A stretch of 64,000 nucleotides of DNA from Lentinus brumalis (taxonomy: Eukaryota > Basidiomycota > Agaricomycetes > Polyporales > Polyporaceae): NCBI GenBank assembly GCA_001792895.1, contig MARA01000004.1:744001-808000 (forward strand). Reading direction: 5' to 3'. The position numbers and the translations under genes are program-made. Shown here piece by piece: positions 1-11,149 of this stretch. The notes under the pieces are model-generated. The model saw only the letters and a list, made by a program, of their open reading frames with translations, was not told where the DNA came from and ran no database searches. How positions within the stretch are numbered: the first letter of the stretch is position 1; every line of letters begins with the position of its first letter.

Positions 1-1251
1 TCTTCGCCTCAAGTGTCTATCAGGTCGTTCATGTCTCTCCGAGAGACGATTTTCTCTACCTCTACGTCACTGACTACACCACCCGTGCTGACCTTGTAAC
101 GGTCTCGCCGTCCATCGTCACCCCGACGGCCTCCCCAGACCGAATTGTGCGCATATCACTGCATGATTCACAAGTCGAGACGGCGAAGAACCTCGAAGCC
201 GGAGACTTCATATCTATCCGCAAGTTGCGCCTGCGCCAGACTGGCGGCGAGAGTCGCGTTTGTGGGCGTCTGGGCGGGGACGAGAGACTGATCACGAAGC
301 TGAACCCCAACTCGATGAAGAACGCGGAGCTGCGAGCGTTGATCAGGTGTGTGGGTCAGTGTGGAAGGATGCAGTCGTAACTTATCTCGTTGCAAGGCGG
401 AAGGAGGTGTTGGAGGCCCTTCAATCCAAGGCGAGGCCGAACAAGAAGGGCAAGGAAGCCCGCGCTGCACGCCAGGCGGGGGCAGCAGAGGTGGCCGGAA
501 GGCAGCTCGCCGCACCAGAGCCGTCGGTCAAGGCAAAGGGCAAAGGTAATGCCGTACCAAAAGCGAAACAATACGTCTCCATCGAAGACGTGAAGGCTAG
601 CGACTCCTGCCCCGGCGTCTTCCGCGTGCAAGCGCGTGTGATCGATTTCTTCCCCGACAACCTGCGCGACTGCATAGTACTGCAATGCACGTCCTGCAAA
701 GAAATGTACGTTCCAAACTACTCACTCGCTGGTCTCGCAGAAAGTCGGTTGCTGATGATTCGAATGGGGCGCGCAGCATACCAAAGACACGGCGGATGTG
801 TACTAAGTGCGACGACGCGATGGAGGACGAGTCCTTTGCTCGTGCGTTCTACCAGCTATTCTTCCGCATCGCAGACGACGACGGTTCGACCCTCGACGTC
901 GCCGTCTCAGACAAACGGGTGTGTCGTTTTCGCTTCGTCAAGTTCCGAGCAGCGCTAACGATGCCTTAGTGCTCTGTCCTGAAAGACATCGAGCCAGAAG
1001 ACGTCTATGAAGACGACGGCGCGTTCGATATGCTCGTTGCCCGAGTGCGGCCACTCCTGGGAGATCTGCTTGAGGTAACTGACGGGGAGGCGCGGCGACG
1101 TACAATAACGGACGACGACGAAGATTCTGGTGGTCCACTACTTGACTTGACGTTGGGCAGCTGGTTACCGGAGGGTGAACCTGACATCTCTGAGTCCCGC
1201 GCATACATCATTCTGAACCATTCCGAGTGCGACGCGGACGCATACGCATAA
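1..1251 (+). CDS. pot1: POT1-like telomere end-binding protein, 3' part (5' end outside window)
   Basis: The visible part is the C-terminal portion of a protein resembling Protection of Telomeres 1, the single-stranded telomeric DNA-binding subunit of shelterin. Reading is open from base 1 with an OB-fold-like stretch (FLYLYVTDYT, then FISIRKLRLRQ and GRLGGDE), as in the second DNA-binding OB fold. After a short intron (about 345-395) comes a basic linker rich in Lys, Ala and Gly. Then follows VIDFFPDNLRDC with two CxxC pairs, CTSC near 692 and CTKC near 800, fitting the zinc-binding third OB fold of the POT1 C-terminus. Further short introns separate the CxxC exons. The stop is at 1249-1251 after an acidic tail. 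The assignment rests on motif layout and general resemblance. The N-terminal half and the first OB fold lie upstream of the window. Confidence 0.6.
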
Positions 1252-1683
1252 TGACGATGTTGATACGGTATATCTTGGAGTCATCTACTGTTAATTCTGT
1301 ACTATATGTCCTGTAGCACTGATATTGGTACTCATCTTGTCTCCTCCTGAGAGGAAAATCACACGAAGCAGCTGTGTCTTGTCGAACGAATGTGTCTAAG
1401 GCTCGTTCGGCCTTCTAGTGAGCCCGTGCACCTTGCCCACAGGACGCAATTGGCCGCGCGGGAAGGGTGTTGGTGCAATATCGGACAACATTGCGTGCAG
1501 TCTATTTGAGGTGCGGCGTATGCACACTGTCATAAATACATTGGAAACTTGTGCTTCGCGAGTGGTTAATAATAATATCCAAGAAAATAGGGACCAGGTG
1601 CACGGAGGATGTACGGAGACCTAGAGCGTAAACGGACAACAAGCAGCTATGGTACGCATGACAAGTCCGGAACTCGCGAGATA
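1252..1683. other. intergenic, convergent 3' ends
   Basis: This gap lies between the stop of the POT1-like gene on the plus strand and the stop of the DUF6533 gene on the minus strand. It probably holds the 3' UTRs of both. It is AT-richer than its flanks (for example ttaataataat near 1566). No gene or repeat was recognised. Confidence 0.5.
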
Positions 1684-3285
1684 CTACGCCGAAGACGACG
1701 ACGCAGCCGCTTCAGGTGATTCAGTCAGGCCCCCGTCTTCCTCCTCCCCTGGGGCCTCGGCGAGCGAGCGAACTTGCAGTTCGAAGCTATCGTCATCGAA
1801 TCCCACCTCAAGCTCAGGATTGATGAAACCTTCGAGGGATGATATGAAGCTCGGCGTGCTGTCGTAACTGTGCCTCGAGGAATGCAATGGATCGTCGGGT
1901 CAAGCCGGACGTCCGTCTGGTTCGCTTCCTGGAGTTCGAGGAGGAATCGCGAGATGAGATTCGATGTGATGCTGCAAATGGTGGATATTGAATGAGTGAA
2001 CAGTCGCCCCCTGCTGGGATTTCTAGAACGGAACAAGCGTACGGAGCAGTGAATAAGGTCACAAGACTCGCTCCATTATTGGAAGTGACCGCCAGCTGTT
2101 GAGGCAGCAATCAAACGATGCATGCGAACGCAAATAGAACGGTGCACGCGGCTTACCGCTGTGAGCGAAAGGCCAAGGTGAAGCACATTCAGAATGAACA
2201 GGATACTGACGACAAGCGGTGTTCGAGTCCGTCAGGTGGTCAAACTACTGTGTGCCTTGCCGTACACGAAGTATATGATGCCTAGCACGCCATAGAAAGG
2301 ATGATCAGCGACACATCCCCGTTCACCGTGACATATACCAATGTACATACCACCACGAAAGAGGATATCCGACAGCGAAAGCCTCTTGGACTGACGGATA
2401 TCCGTAAGCGCGGCACAGCTGCGCAGCTTTGTCCAAGTGATGTAAATGAGAAGGATGTCGGCGACGATGAGTGGCGCTCGAGAAAGGATCACAACTGTGC
2501 AGTTCTGTGGATCAGTATGGGTCAACGCGTATGGTCGGTGGCCAACGTACGCCTTGTACAGAGTCAGTGCCAATTGGCATATGATGAGACGGAATGGGCC
2601 AGACCTTTGTTCTAGCGCGACTGTGATGTCATCTGTCCTGAGGCATCCGAACGGCGGGAAGTTCTCGCCCGAATGTCGATAGCCATATGAAACCTGTATC
2701 AGAGACCATCAATGTTCTGTGTCTTTCCACATGAATGACGAACGTTGATCCATTCACCAGATTAGCACCTGCTGGTGCTAGTGACAAAGCGAGGACTAGT
2801 ATCCCGAGTAATTTGCTCCTGCTGAACACGTACGCGCGGAGAGCGGAAAAGACTGGTTGCAATATATCAGGTACTGGCATTGTCCCTGGAGTAGAAGCAC
2901 AATGTACCTGCTCCAGGAACGAACTGCAGTATCAACAATGCATATCCCACTACTGAGAACGAGGAACAACTGGGAAAGTCAAGGGTCATCGCGCTGCAGT
3001 ATCGTGAGCTCTTGCGGGGCTGTACACAAACCTCTGATCCTGGTGAGAATTTTCATACCAAAGACTAAGACCGCTCACCTTATCCGAATGGAACGACGCA
3101 AGCCCAAGTAACTCCATAGCATAGACTGACACAGAGATCCACTTGTTCGCGAAGAACAAGAGTGACCCTCCGGTCCGCTTAGCGGTCCAGAAGCACGCTA
3201 CTTCTCGATCAAACGTGATGAAGGCGTCGTAAATGACAAGAACTACGTCGAGGCGAAGTGTTATGGTGTCAAGGCGAACTTGCAT
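1684..3285 (-). CDS. DUF6533 domain membrane protein (multi-intron)
   Basis: Member of the basidiomycete-expanded DUF6533 family of multi-pass membrane proteins, whose function is unknown. The N-terminal exon (3285 downward) holds the signature VIYDAFITFDREV, then WTAKRTGGSLLFFANKW. Later exons give FSALRAYVF followed by a hydrophobic helix (about 2790-2850), the extracellular-loop motif PPFGC (about 2660), a helix VADILLIYITWTK (about 2470), the helix ILFILNVLHL (about 2195) and LISRFLLELQEAN (about 1930). These appear in the order expected for the family. The last exon is acidic and serine-rich and stops at 1684-1686. The start ATG at 3285 is the first in frame before the signature, though a short upstream exon is possible. 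At least five introns are needed. A second family member lies at 41165-42789 on the opposite strand. Confidence 0.75.
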
Positions 3286-4578
3286 TGAATTTCATAAACG
3301 CACCAGAGCCTGCCGCAGCGCAGTGAACCTCGGCATACCTGTTCCACGGGGTCAGCAAGCTTCATCTGTGCCCTGAGGCCTCGAGGGCGACGTACAGGGT
3401 GTCAAATCCAGCGACAATCGCAGCAGCCTGAGCAGCAGCGTCCGCGTCGGAAGACATCGAAGGAGGACCTCCAAGGACTGAGGGATATTGTGATGCCCAT
3501 TCATGGCACAGTCACGCTTTATATCGGCACGGTCGACAGATAGGATGCCAATAGTCAGATGGTCGCGCTGCTCATCCGCCATATCTGACGACGTCCGCTC
3601 GCATGGTGCGGGAAAGCGGCATTGCGCGAACATCGCAGTTGCTTGGACGGGACGATTCAGGCATTGCGAGGGTCGACGCGAGTCCAGCCAATGGAACAGA
3701 GTTGCTGGACCAATCTGAGGGTCATTTCAGTGGTCAGCTATGACGGATGTCACATAATTACCAGGATCGGATTCGCGCCCGCGTGCGATGCACAGGCCGC
3801 CGAAGCGAAGTTCGCAAGCACGAGTGGATGAGGGGGGGGAGTGCCTCGTTGAGCTCGCGTCGCATTTCTCTGACTCTGATGGTTGGCACAGCGATGGATA
3901 GAAGAGTGTGTTGACCTACCAGAGGGACCGCCCGAACGACTCTGTGTGAGTTGTGAGCGTGCGGTCCGGCATCGGTGAAGAAGGCACTGACTCTTCACAG
4001 CCGAGTGCAACAGTCTAGAGACATTCTACCTGATGAGGCTCCGGACGACTGCTGGCTGCCACCGCATACAACTCCCGCTCACGGAACAAGTAGAAATCAG
4101 TCAAGTGAGGGACATTGCCCTGGTTGACACCTCAGATGACTCCTGGCCGCCATCGCGTACAGCTCCGGCAGGAACAGGAAGACTCGCAAGCCGGCTTCCA
4201 CTTATGTTCGGCGGAAGATGAATGTCGGCGGAAGATGAATGTCGGCGGAAGATGAATGTCGGCGGAAGATGAATGTCGGCGGAAGATGAATGTCGGCGGA
4301 AGATGAATGTCGGCGGAAGATGGCTCGGGAGGACAGCCAGAAGTCTATCTTTGCGCGCAGCTGGGAGGATAAGTGTTAGCGTGAGGAGTCTGCAATAACG
4401 GGAGGTCTCGTACGTACCATCCTTCGCGCGCTCCTCCTTCGTGATGGAGTATGGTGAACACGCTGTAAGCTGTGAGCAACCCCCGACATGCATATACTCA
4501 GCGCATATACCAGCATGAACAAACTCATTCGCCCGAGGAAGTAAGCATCTCGTACGGCCATAGCCGCAAAATATGGAT
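3286..4578. other. gene-free interval containing repeats
   Basis: About 1.3 kb between the 5' end of the DUF6533 gene and the 3' end of the unknown membrane-protein gene. No coherent coding signal was recognised. It contains a two-copy imperfect repeat (about 4040-4090 and 4130-4180) and a perfect 17-bp minisatellite (4209-4322). Long open frames across the minisatellite on the minus strand are an artefact of repetition: 17 is not a multiple of 3, so all three frames are read cyclically. Confidence 0.5.
4209..4322. repeat. 17-bp tandem minisatellite, six perfect copies plus a partial seventh
   Basis: The unit cggcggaagatgaatgt is repeated head to tail with no mismatch at 4209, 4226, 4243, 4260, 4277 and 4294, then a truncated copy at 4311-4322. 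Perfect identity between copies suggests recent expansion or active slippage. It lies outside recognised coding sequence. Confidence 0.95.
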
Positions 4579-5799
4579 TCACTCTGGTTTGCGCACAACG
4601 ATCGTCCAAGCCTCCAACAATCCCACCTCAACCAGCGCGGCCTCCCAAACCGTGCAAAGCCTCTCCTCGACCCACGCCTCCATGCCCCAATCATGCACAA
4701 ACTGCGCCCGCACGTCCACATCCTGCTCCAGCCCATCCGCGTACCCATACATGAACTCGGCGTACTCCCGCGACACGCTCTGCGCGACTTCGACTCCGAC
4801 CGGGGTGTCGCCGGACTTGAGCTTGTCGATGACCTCCGTCACGGACATCCTGAGCGGGGTGGTCGAGCGCTGGAAAGGCTTCGGATGAGAACGGGCCACG
4901 GGGTGAGAGAGCGTCGCCTTCCGGGGCAAGAACGGGAGCGAGGCGAGGCGGGCTTGGTAGTGTGTAGCCGTGCTGGCGATGGTCGTCAAGCCGAGCATGA
5001 GGAAGGCGCCAGGTGCGAGCGTAGCCTTGAGGTGCTCGAGGTGCGCGTCGAGCTGTGTGGGATGGACGCAGTCGAGCGACACGGTCGGCATGTCTTGGTG
5101 GAGGACGTGCAGGAAGAGCGAGCAGCATGCGAAAGACCCCGGAAGGACAGCTTGGTGTTGTGCGATCTGTACGTCGGGCCCAGGGACTGTCGAAGAACAA
5201 GCCAAACCGTTGAGATCCCCGGGGGAAAACACGCATATAAGGACCTACTCGGTCGGACAAACTAAGGGAGACCCGGGTTCATTACGCTCTTCGTTTACAC
5301 AAGCGTGGCCACTCACTGAGACGTCGAATATTGTGAATCTCGTGAGCCGGTCCTGGAGCCTGTAACTTCGCCAACGACGACCGAGGCTAAAAACGAAGGA
5401 CACGCTGGGATTCGACTCCGGAGCCAGGGTACCCTTGAACAAGCGAGGCAGGTGGACCTTGGGGTTGCGGAGCTCGATGCGCTGCTTGACAACGTCCTCA
5501 TAGAGTGTCTCCAGTGGTAGAGGAACAGGATTTTCGAGAACGCTAGCTGCACGGTAGGCGAGGTTGACGTACTGGCGCGGCCAGACAGACTGAGTGGGCG
5601 TGATGATGGTGAGCAAGGCCTGGAGGATCTTCCTTGCATGTGCGACTCGTGCAGAATTCCGGAGGAGCAACCGCGGGAGCAGAACAGAGCCTAGGAACAA
5701 GACTGCAAGGCCGACGAAGAAGCTGCGAGCAGAGACGTGAGCCAGTGCACTCTCTAAGCGATGCGCGGCCAAGTCGAACAAAGCGGAGACGGGCAGCAT
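4579..5799 (-). CDS. unknown fungal protein with N-terminal membrane segment
   Basis: Not recognised as a known family. The first exon (5799 to about 5310) encodes an amphipathic start followed by a hydrophobic helix (FFVGLAVLFLGSVLLPRLLL, about residues 27-46), then RNSARVAHARK, which suggests a single membrane anchor. After it comes a region (LYEDVVKQRIELRNPKVHLP) ending in FTIFDVS, where a donor is seen. A second large exon ends at 4579 and holds SLDCVHPTQLDAHLEHLKA, a hydrophobic stretch, STTPLRMSVTEVIDKLKSG, then REYAEFMYGYADGLEQDVD and a tryptophan-rich end. Both exons are long, open and non-repetitive, so the gene is probably real. The ATG at 5799 is 154 bp from the HSF1 start on the other strand, so the two probably share a promoter region. 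Confidence 0.55.
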
Positions 5800-5953
5800 C
5801 TGAAGCTATGTGGGGACAAGGAGGAGCGAAGCAAAGGTCAAAGCGCCGAACGCGGGACGCGGAGCCCGGACCGAGGCGACGGTGCGCTCACGCGGCGCTG
5901 CTCTCTGCGACGATCCTCCTGTCCACCCCCGCCGTCCTGGTCCTGAGCCCTGC

Positions 5954-7911
5954 ATGTCGCAAGCCACCCAGGTTGCCATCGCCGGCTCAAGCGCTCTCCA
6001 GCCCACCACCAAGGCCAGCATCCCCCGCTTCCTCCTCAAGCTCTACGAGTCTGTGGCATCCACCTCCTCGTGGTCTGCCTTCTGACCTCGTTACTCCGCA
6101 GAATCCTCAGCGACCCCGCGAACGAGCACTTGATCAAATGGTCGGAGGCAGGGGACTCATTCTACAGTACGTTCCTTTCCACTCCACGCCACTCGCCACT
6201 CAGCTCCGAATAATCGGTCAGTCTACAATCAGGATCGTTTCGCGCGTGAGGTTCTCGGAAAGTGGTTCAAGCACCAGAACTTCTCGTCTTTCGTCCGTCA
6301 GCTCAACCTCTATGGGTTCCGCAAGATCTCTGCCCTCCAGCAGGGCCTCTTGCGTATGGACAACGACGAGACCATCCAGTTCGCACACCCGTACTTTCAC
6401 CGCGGCCAGCCCGACCTCCTCGCGCTCATCCAGCGGAAGCGGCATCCCGTGAACCACGCCGAAGACGGCCCGTTAGGTCTCCTACAAGCCCCGCCATCGC
6501 AGGACGGCAAGCTTCAGGCTCAGGCAGTGGATGTCCGCTCGATCGTTGAAGGGATCAACACCATTCGCCGTCAGCAGCAGGCGATTTCTGCGGAGCTGAG
6601 CGCGCTCAAGCAGTCCAACGACGCACTATGGAAGGATGCTATCGAGGCGAGGGAGAGGCATGCGAAACATGAAGACACCATCAACCGCATACTCAAGTTC
6701 TTGGCAGGGCTATTTGGAAGGGTCTTACAGGGGCCCGAACATAACCAGCCGCATGAGGAGGCCAAGTCAGCGCCTCCAAGGCGACTACTTATCGGGATGG
6801 GCGAGCCAGCCACGGGGAGGGGGCAGACTACTTGGGCGACGACTTTGAGGGGAACAGTGATACAGGAAGCAGAGCGCATACGCCTTTCTCAGTCGGTAAG
6901 TGGTGTCCAGTCGATGTGTGGCTAATTACTCACCTTGTCGCAGCTTCGGATCGGTTCGCGACTGTGGAGACGCCTTCAGTGCCGAACGACTCTCCTGCAC
7001 TGACCGCGAAGGACATCTCCCAATCCAAATCTCCTCCCAAAGTGGTCAAGTCCGAGCCTCGCGATGTCCCATCAGCGGACGCACATGCCGCGCCTCCTGC
7101 AACGGTTAGTCCGAATGCTCCCGATCCCGACTCAATGTGGCAAGCCGCTCTGCAGCAGATGATGAGCTCTCCATCCCATTTTCAGCGCGTCATGCAGATG
7201 TTCGCCAACGCGCCACACAACCTCCCTGCACCCACAGACCCGTCCGCGGGCCTCCAGGGGCTCCTGCCTCCCGTCACCCCCTCCGCACAGCAACTCACCT
7301 ACCCGGCCCTCGCATACGCCGCCCAGCACCAGCCCCAGTCGCACGCGGTCGCCCCCGCGTACAATGCCAATCACATGTACGATACTCTCTCACTCGCGTC
7401 CGCCCCGCCACCCGCGCAGCAGGACGCGGCGCTGCTCGGCCAGTCCGACCGCCTCAGCAAGGCCTACCACGACGCGTCCGAGATCAACGCCGACATGGAC
7501 GCGCTCCAGTCGAACATCCACACCCTCATCCGCGACATGGGCCTCGACCCGAACAACCCCTCCTTCCCGTCCGTCGGGAACCCGACGAACGGCAACAGCG
7601 CCGGCGCCGGCGCATTGCCCGCAGGCTCCGCGCTGGAGCAGGAGCCGTGGTCCTTCGAATCGTGGCTGAACCAGGTGAACGGCGCGGGGCTGCCGGACCT
7701 CGCGTACCCTCCCTCGCCCGGGAAGGACGGCGGGGAGGACTTCTCCGCGTTCTTGGACATCCCGTTCGATCCCCCGCCGCCTGCTGCTGCTGCACCTGGG
7801 CCTGGGCCTGCACCTGGGCCTGCTGTATCTCTCTCGCCTGCGGGTGTGAAGCGCAAGCTCGACGTCGTCGAGATTCCGGAGTCTCCGCCGGCGACGAAGA
7901 AGAGGGGATGA
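5954..7911 (+). CDS. hsf1: heat shock transcription factor HSF1
   Basis: Heat shock factor, the trimeric nuclear activator that binds inverted nGAAn heat shock elements. The DNA-binding domain starts right after the N-terminus (IPRFLLKLYE, ILSDPANEHLIKWSEAGDSF) and continues with RFAREVLGKWFKHQNFSSFV and RQLNLYGFRKI, the recognition helix region. Next is a heptad-repeat trimerisation coiled coil (IVEGINTIRRQQQAISAELS). The C-terminal half is rich in Pro, Ala and acidic residues, as expected for activation domains, and ends in a basic KRKL..KKRG tail. Three introns can be placed: 6049-6101, 6167-6221 and 6896-6943. The last is 48 nt and in frame, so unspliced sequence stays open. The frame also changes between about 6710 and 6830 and needs one more intron that I could not place. 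The stop is at 7909-7911. Confidence 0.93.
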
Positions 7912-8465
7912 GACTGTATGCCTTATTCTGTGTTGTTCGGGACTGCGTTCACCTTTGCGCTTTACGTTCGCATCTACATTGCTATATGTTTGTATTTGTA
8001 GCTTTTAATCACCCTGCGGAATGGTTGGGACGTTGGCAGTGAGACCGACTCGGACGTGCAGCCTGCGATATTCATGTCACCTCATATGTTGACCTCGTTG
8101 CGTCGTATCAGATGCGGAAGCAGGTTATGTATGTAGAGTTTGGGTGTCCCGTTGCCTCGAGGCCTCCTAAACGACCGGCAGTATAGACTGAGGTTCGTTG
8201 TGTAGCTCGCAGCAGGTGTCCATGTCGCATGAGCTCGGGGTTGATACTGATAACATTGTAGGCTACACTGCGTTGCTGGTAAGCGGAAGCAGTCACTGGT
8301 CCAATGATGTGAGATGAGTCGTGCAGGCTACAGACCGTACAAATCTCGAAATCATACATCTGGCCCGGTCGCATCAGTGTGAATCGACATATCCGGATGT
8401 ATTCGTGCTGGCATGACATATGGCATAACATGGTACCGCCAGAGCATACGAGAAGAGTGAAGGTA
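7912..8465. other. intergenic, convergent 3' ends
   Basis: About 550 bp between the stops of HSF1 and the kinase-like gene. It includes T-rich sequence near 7970-8010, consistent with a 3' UTR. No gene or repeat was recognised. Confidence 0.45.
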
Positions 8466-9852
8466 CTACTGATATATTTCTCTCGTCCTCATCCCAATGC
8501 GCTGCGACCTGATCGCCTCAGGCTTCTTTGGCGTTGGGTGGACAAGATGTTCGATACTGGCAGCCCTGTCGATGGCGCATCCTCTGTCGACCATCCACAT
8601 CTGGTCCAGCCACTCTTGGTCATGTTCCGGCTCAATGAGAGTACCTGGTGCAGCTCCCTTGGGCCAAAGAACCCGACGCCCGAGTTCCAGAGGATAACGA
8701 GCCTCGCCGGTGCACCCAGCCCAGTCGAAGCGCAGCACAGACACGCTCCCGTCCTCCCTTACAAGGACGTTTCGCCACCGCAGGTCGCCGTGTACGAAAC
8801 CATTGCGATGAAGGACGTCGACGGCGTGCTGGACCTTCTCCCGTGCGTCCGCCGCGGCCTGACACGTCCTCACGTGGGTGCCCGCACCATCGAAGGTGCT
8901 TACGACCATCTTGACTCCATCGACGGCCGGATACTCCGGGTATGGCGTACCGCAGTAGAGCAGCTCCGGGGCCAGCCCTTTCGCAGCGAGCGTCCTGTGA
9001 GCGTCCTCACCATATCTACGCGTGAAGTTGACGAAGACGCAGCACTGTATACCAGCGATGTCACAGACGGCGATGTAGGAGCGCCTGCCTGACCCGTAGG
9101 GCCGCAAGTAGGTGAGCGTGACTGCTGCGCCATTGTGCAAGAAGGAATTCGGGGATGGCAAGAACTCGGCTCTCGAGTCGAAGTCGCTGCTGGAATTCTG
9201 TCGGTACCATGCCCCCAGGGATTCGACTCCGGCGACTAGAGCATCGATCAATGCAGCAGGAGATACTTGCTTTCCGCCGTGAGCAGAACTCGTGGGGTCG
9301 CCAGTCGTGGAAGCAAGCAGCTCAAACAGCCACCGACGACCGGTGAATACGCAGCCGTAGACCTGAGCTTGCGCGCCGGTATGCCGCACTATAAATGCTG
9401 GACAGCTGCCAGAGTGCGGACAGGAGGACTGCAAAAGGCGGACTTCGGTCATTTTCCTCGATGTAGGTGGAGATATAACATACATGAGCTTCCCAGATGT
9501 TTGCCATATAATTCTCGTCAGAGAAGCGATGGTCGAAGCTGTCCTCGAAGACGACGATGGGAGCGTCCGACTCAGAGTCGGCAGATCCCGAGCAATGCGC
9601 GTAGTACACGGCCTTCACAGGAGTGCCGTCGTCGACGCTCTCCTGTCTGCATGTCTGGGACTCTGCGATCCTGTCACGCATGTCTTGAGAAGCGATCGTT
9701 GTTATCGACATATTGTCACGACAGGCGCTCGGGAGATGCGAAAGGAAGGTGGCGAAGGGCGGCGCATAGACCACAACTGACGGTGCAGACCTTTCTTCCG
9801 AGGGCTTGAACGCGTTCATAGCCGGGACGCAACCTGGACATGCGGCTTGCAA
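8466..9852 (-). CDS. protein kinase-like protein, probably catalytically degenerate
   Basis: Two exons, 9852-9484 and 9428-8466, joined by a 55-nt GT..AG intron with matching phase (EAH then SSCPHSG). The second exon carries a kinase-like fold seen in many agaricomycete proteins: FTRRYGEDAHRTLAAKGLAP (the N-lobe strand and helix that normally carry the ATP-binding Lys), a hinge region, then VLHRNGFVHGDLRWRNVLV (catalytic loop, Asp present) and VSVLRFDWAG (position of the metal-binding DFG-like Asp). In this copy the usual Lys is Asn (FVNF) and the first Asp of the DFD motif is Arg (LRFDW). The protein may therefore be a pseudokinase or small-molecule-kinase relative without activity. The N-terminal exon is acidic and of unknown role. 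The start could be the ATG at 9819 or a codon at 9852. Confidence 0.7.
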
Positions 9853-11149
9853 CGATGTCTCCTCTGTGTTTCCGATGCACTAGATGAGACCCTGACCAGC
9901 ACTTTGCAATGCGACGTACCATCTGTCCCCACAACGAAGTAGACGCACGAAGAGTCCGCGAAACAATCCCAGAACTCCGTATACTTGTGGTAGTGGTCAA
10001 CAGGTCGTGCCTCGGATAGGACTGAACTAATCCGACCGGGTAGAGTTGCCTGCGGCTGGCGTGGTACGGGATGGTCCTATGGTCCCGTGAGTCCTGGATG
10101 ACTACATAATTACCGAGCCGATTTGCGCTCACCAATTTATAGATACGAAGGTCTAGCATACAGACCGTCTCCGGCAACACACGTGCTAGACAATCTTGGT
10201 AGAAACTCGTGCAGATGTGCGCGAGGAGCAATGTGCGAGGCTCGTTGATGACATAGGTCCATAGACATGGAGCGCCCAGCATATCACAAAAGAAAGTAAG
10301 AGTGATAGGTTGACTGGAGGGGCGGTCCATAGTACTGATGGTGGGAGGTGGTTGTTGAAGGCGAGGCATCGAGGGGCTGGCTCCTCTTCCGCACACTACC
10401 ACCATGATCGGTTTTCCCACGGTCGCGGCTCCAGTACTTACATTCTAGTAGCAAGTATGCTGCGTTGAGTTTCGCCTGGACCTTGTCGAAATTTGATAGG
10501 TGAGAGACGATGCAGTTTGACTGTGTCAGACCTATGTAAGCGCCAGGAGGTGAGGACGAGGCTGACTGTCACTTCTGTTATTCCTCCTCTTCAGTCGCTC
10601 AGTACAGATCCGCTGCCATACCGCCATGTACCGGGGCACTGTAGAGATCACCATCGCAGTATTCAATACCGCTCTGGAGAACAACGCGCCCGACATCACC
10701 CTAGAAAGTGTAACGCGAGACGCCACATGAAGAGGCTGCATACGGTGGAGTATGGCGCCTCAGCAGCTTCGAAAGGGACCACGAGGACAGATGCATGATT
10801 GACCGGACGTGCTGTACGAGTAAATGTCAGTATGGTCCAAGGGGTCTCGCCGTATCGCTGGTGCGGGGATGATGGAACAGTCCCAACACATCTCTATCGC
10901 CGCTGATCTCCGCACCTCAGTCAGAGGACAGCGGCGAATCAGTACATACAATATGCAGGCAGAGCCCAAAGAACGTCTCCGGCCGGGGGGGAGGCTCGAA
11001 GGAGGGGGAGGCAGAGCAAATGAGAACCTTATGGCCACGTACCTCACTAGAAAGGTGCATGGAAGTCCGGTGGAGTCCACATGTGTTGCGTAGGATAGTG
11101 TACATTGCAATTAACTGCGTTAGCGTAAAGCTATTTGAAAACTAGTTCG
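9853..11149. other. interval without a recognised gene; one long minus-strand ORF
   Basis: About 1.3 kb between the 5' end of the kinase-like gene and the 3' end of the BCKDH E1 beta gene. A minus-strand open frame of 234 codons (10420-9716) overlaps the kinase first exon in another frame, and an ATG inside it opens at about 10329. Its translation shows no motif I recognise, and it may be an upstream transcribed region or chance. A further weak frame lies at 11110-10760. Nothing else can be supported. Confidence 0.35.

Noticed and set aside
2221..2250. ttcgagtcc-like sequence resembling a tRNA T-loop
   Set aside because: No matching acceptor stem, anticodon arm or D-loop could be arranged around it, and it lies within the DUF6533 gene.
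4101..4748. 215-codon minus-strand ORF with a repeated peptide across the minisatellite
   Set aside because: The repeat peptide comes from cyclic reading of a 17-bp non-coding array, and the flanking translation has no family features.
7137..8042. 301-codon plus-strand ORF
   Set aside because: It is an out-of-frame shadow of the HSF1 C-terminal exon, extremely Arg/Pro-rich.
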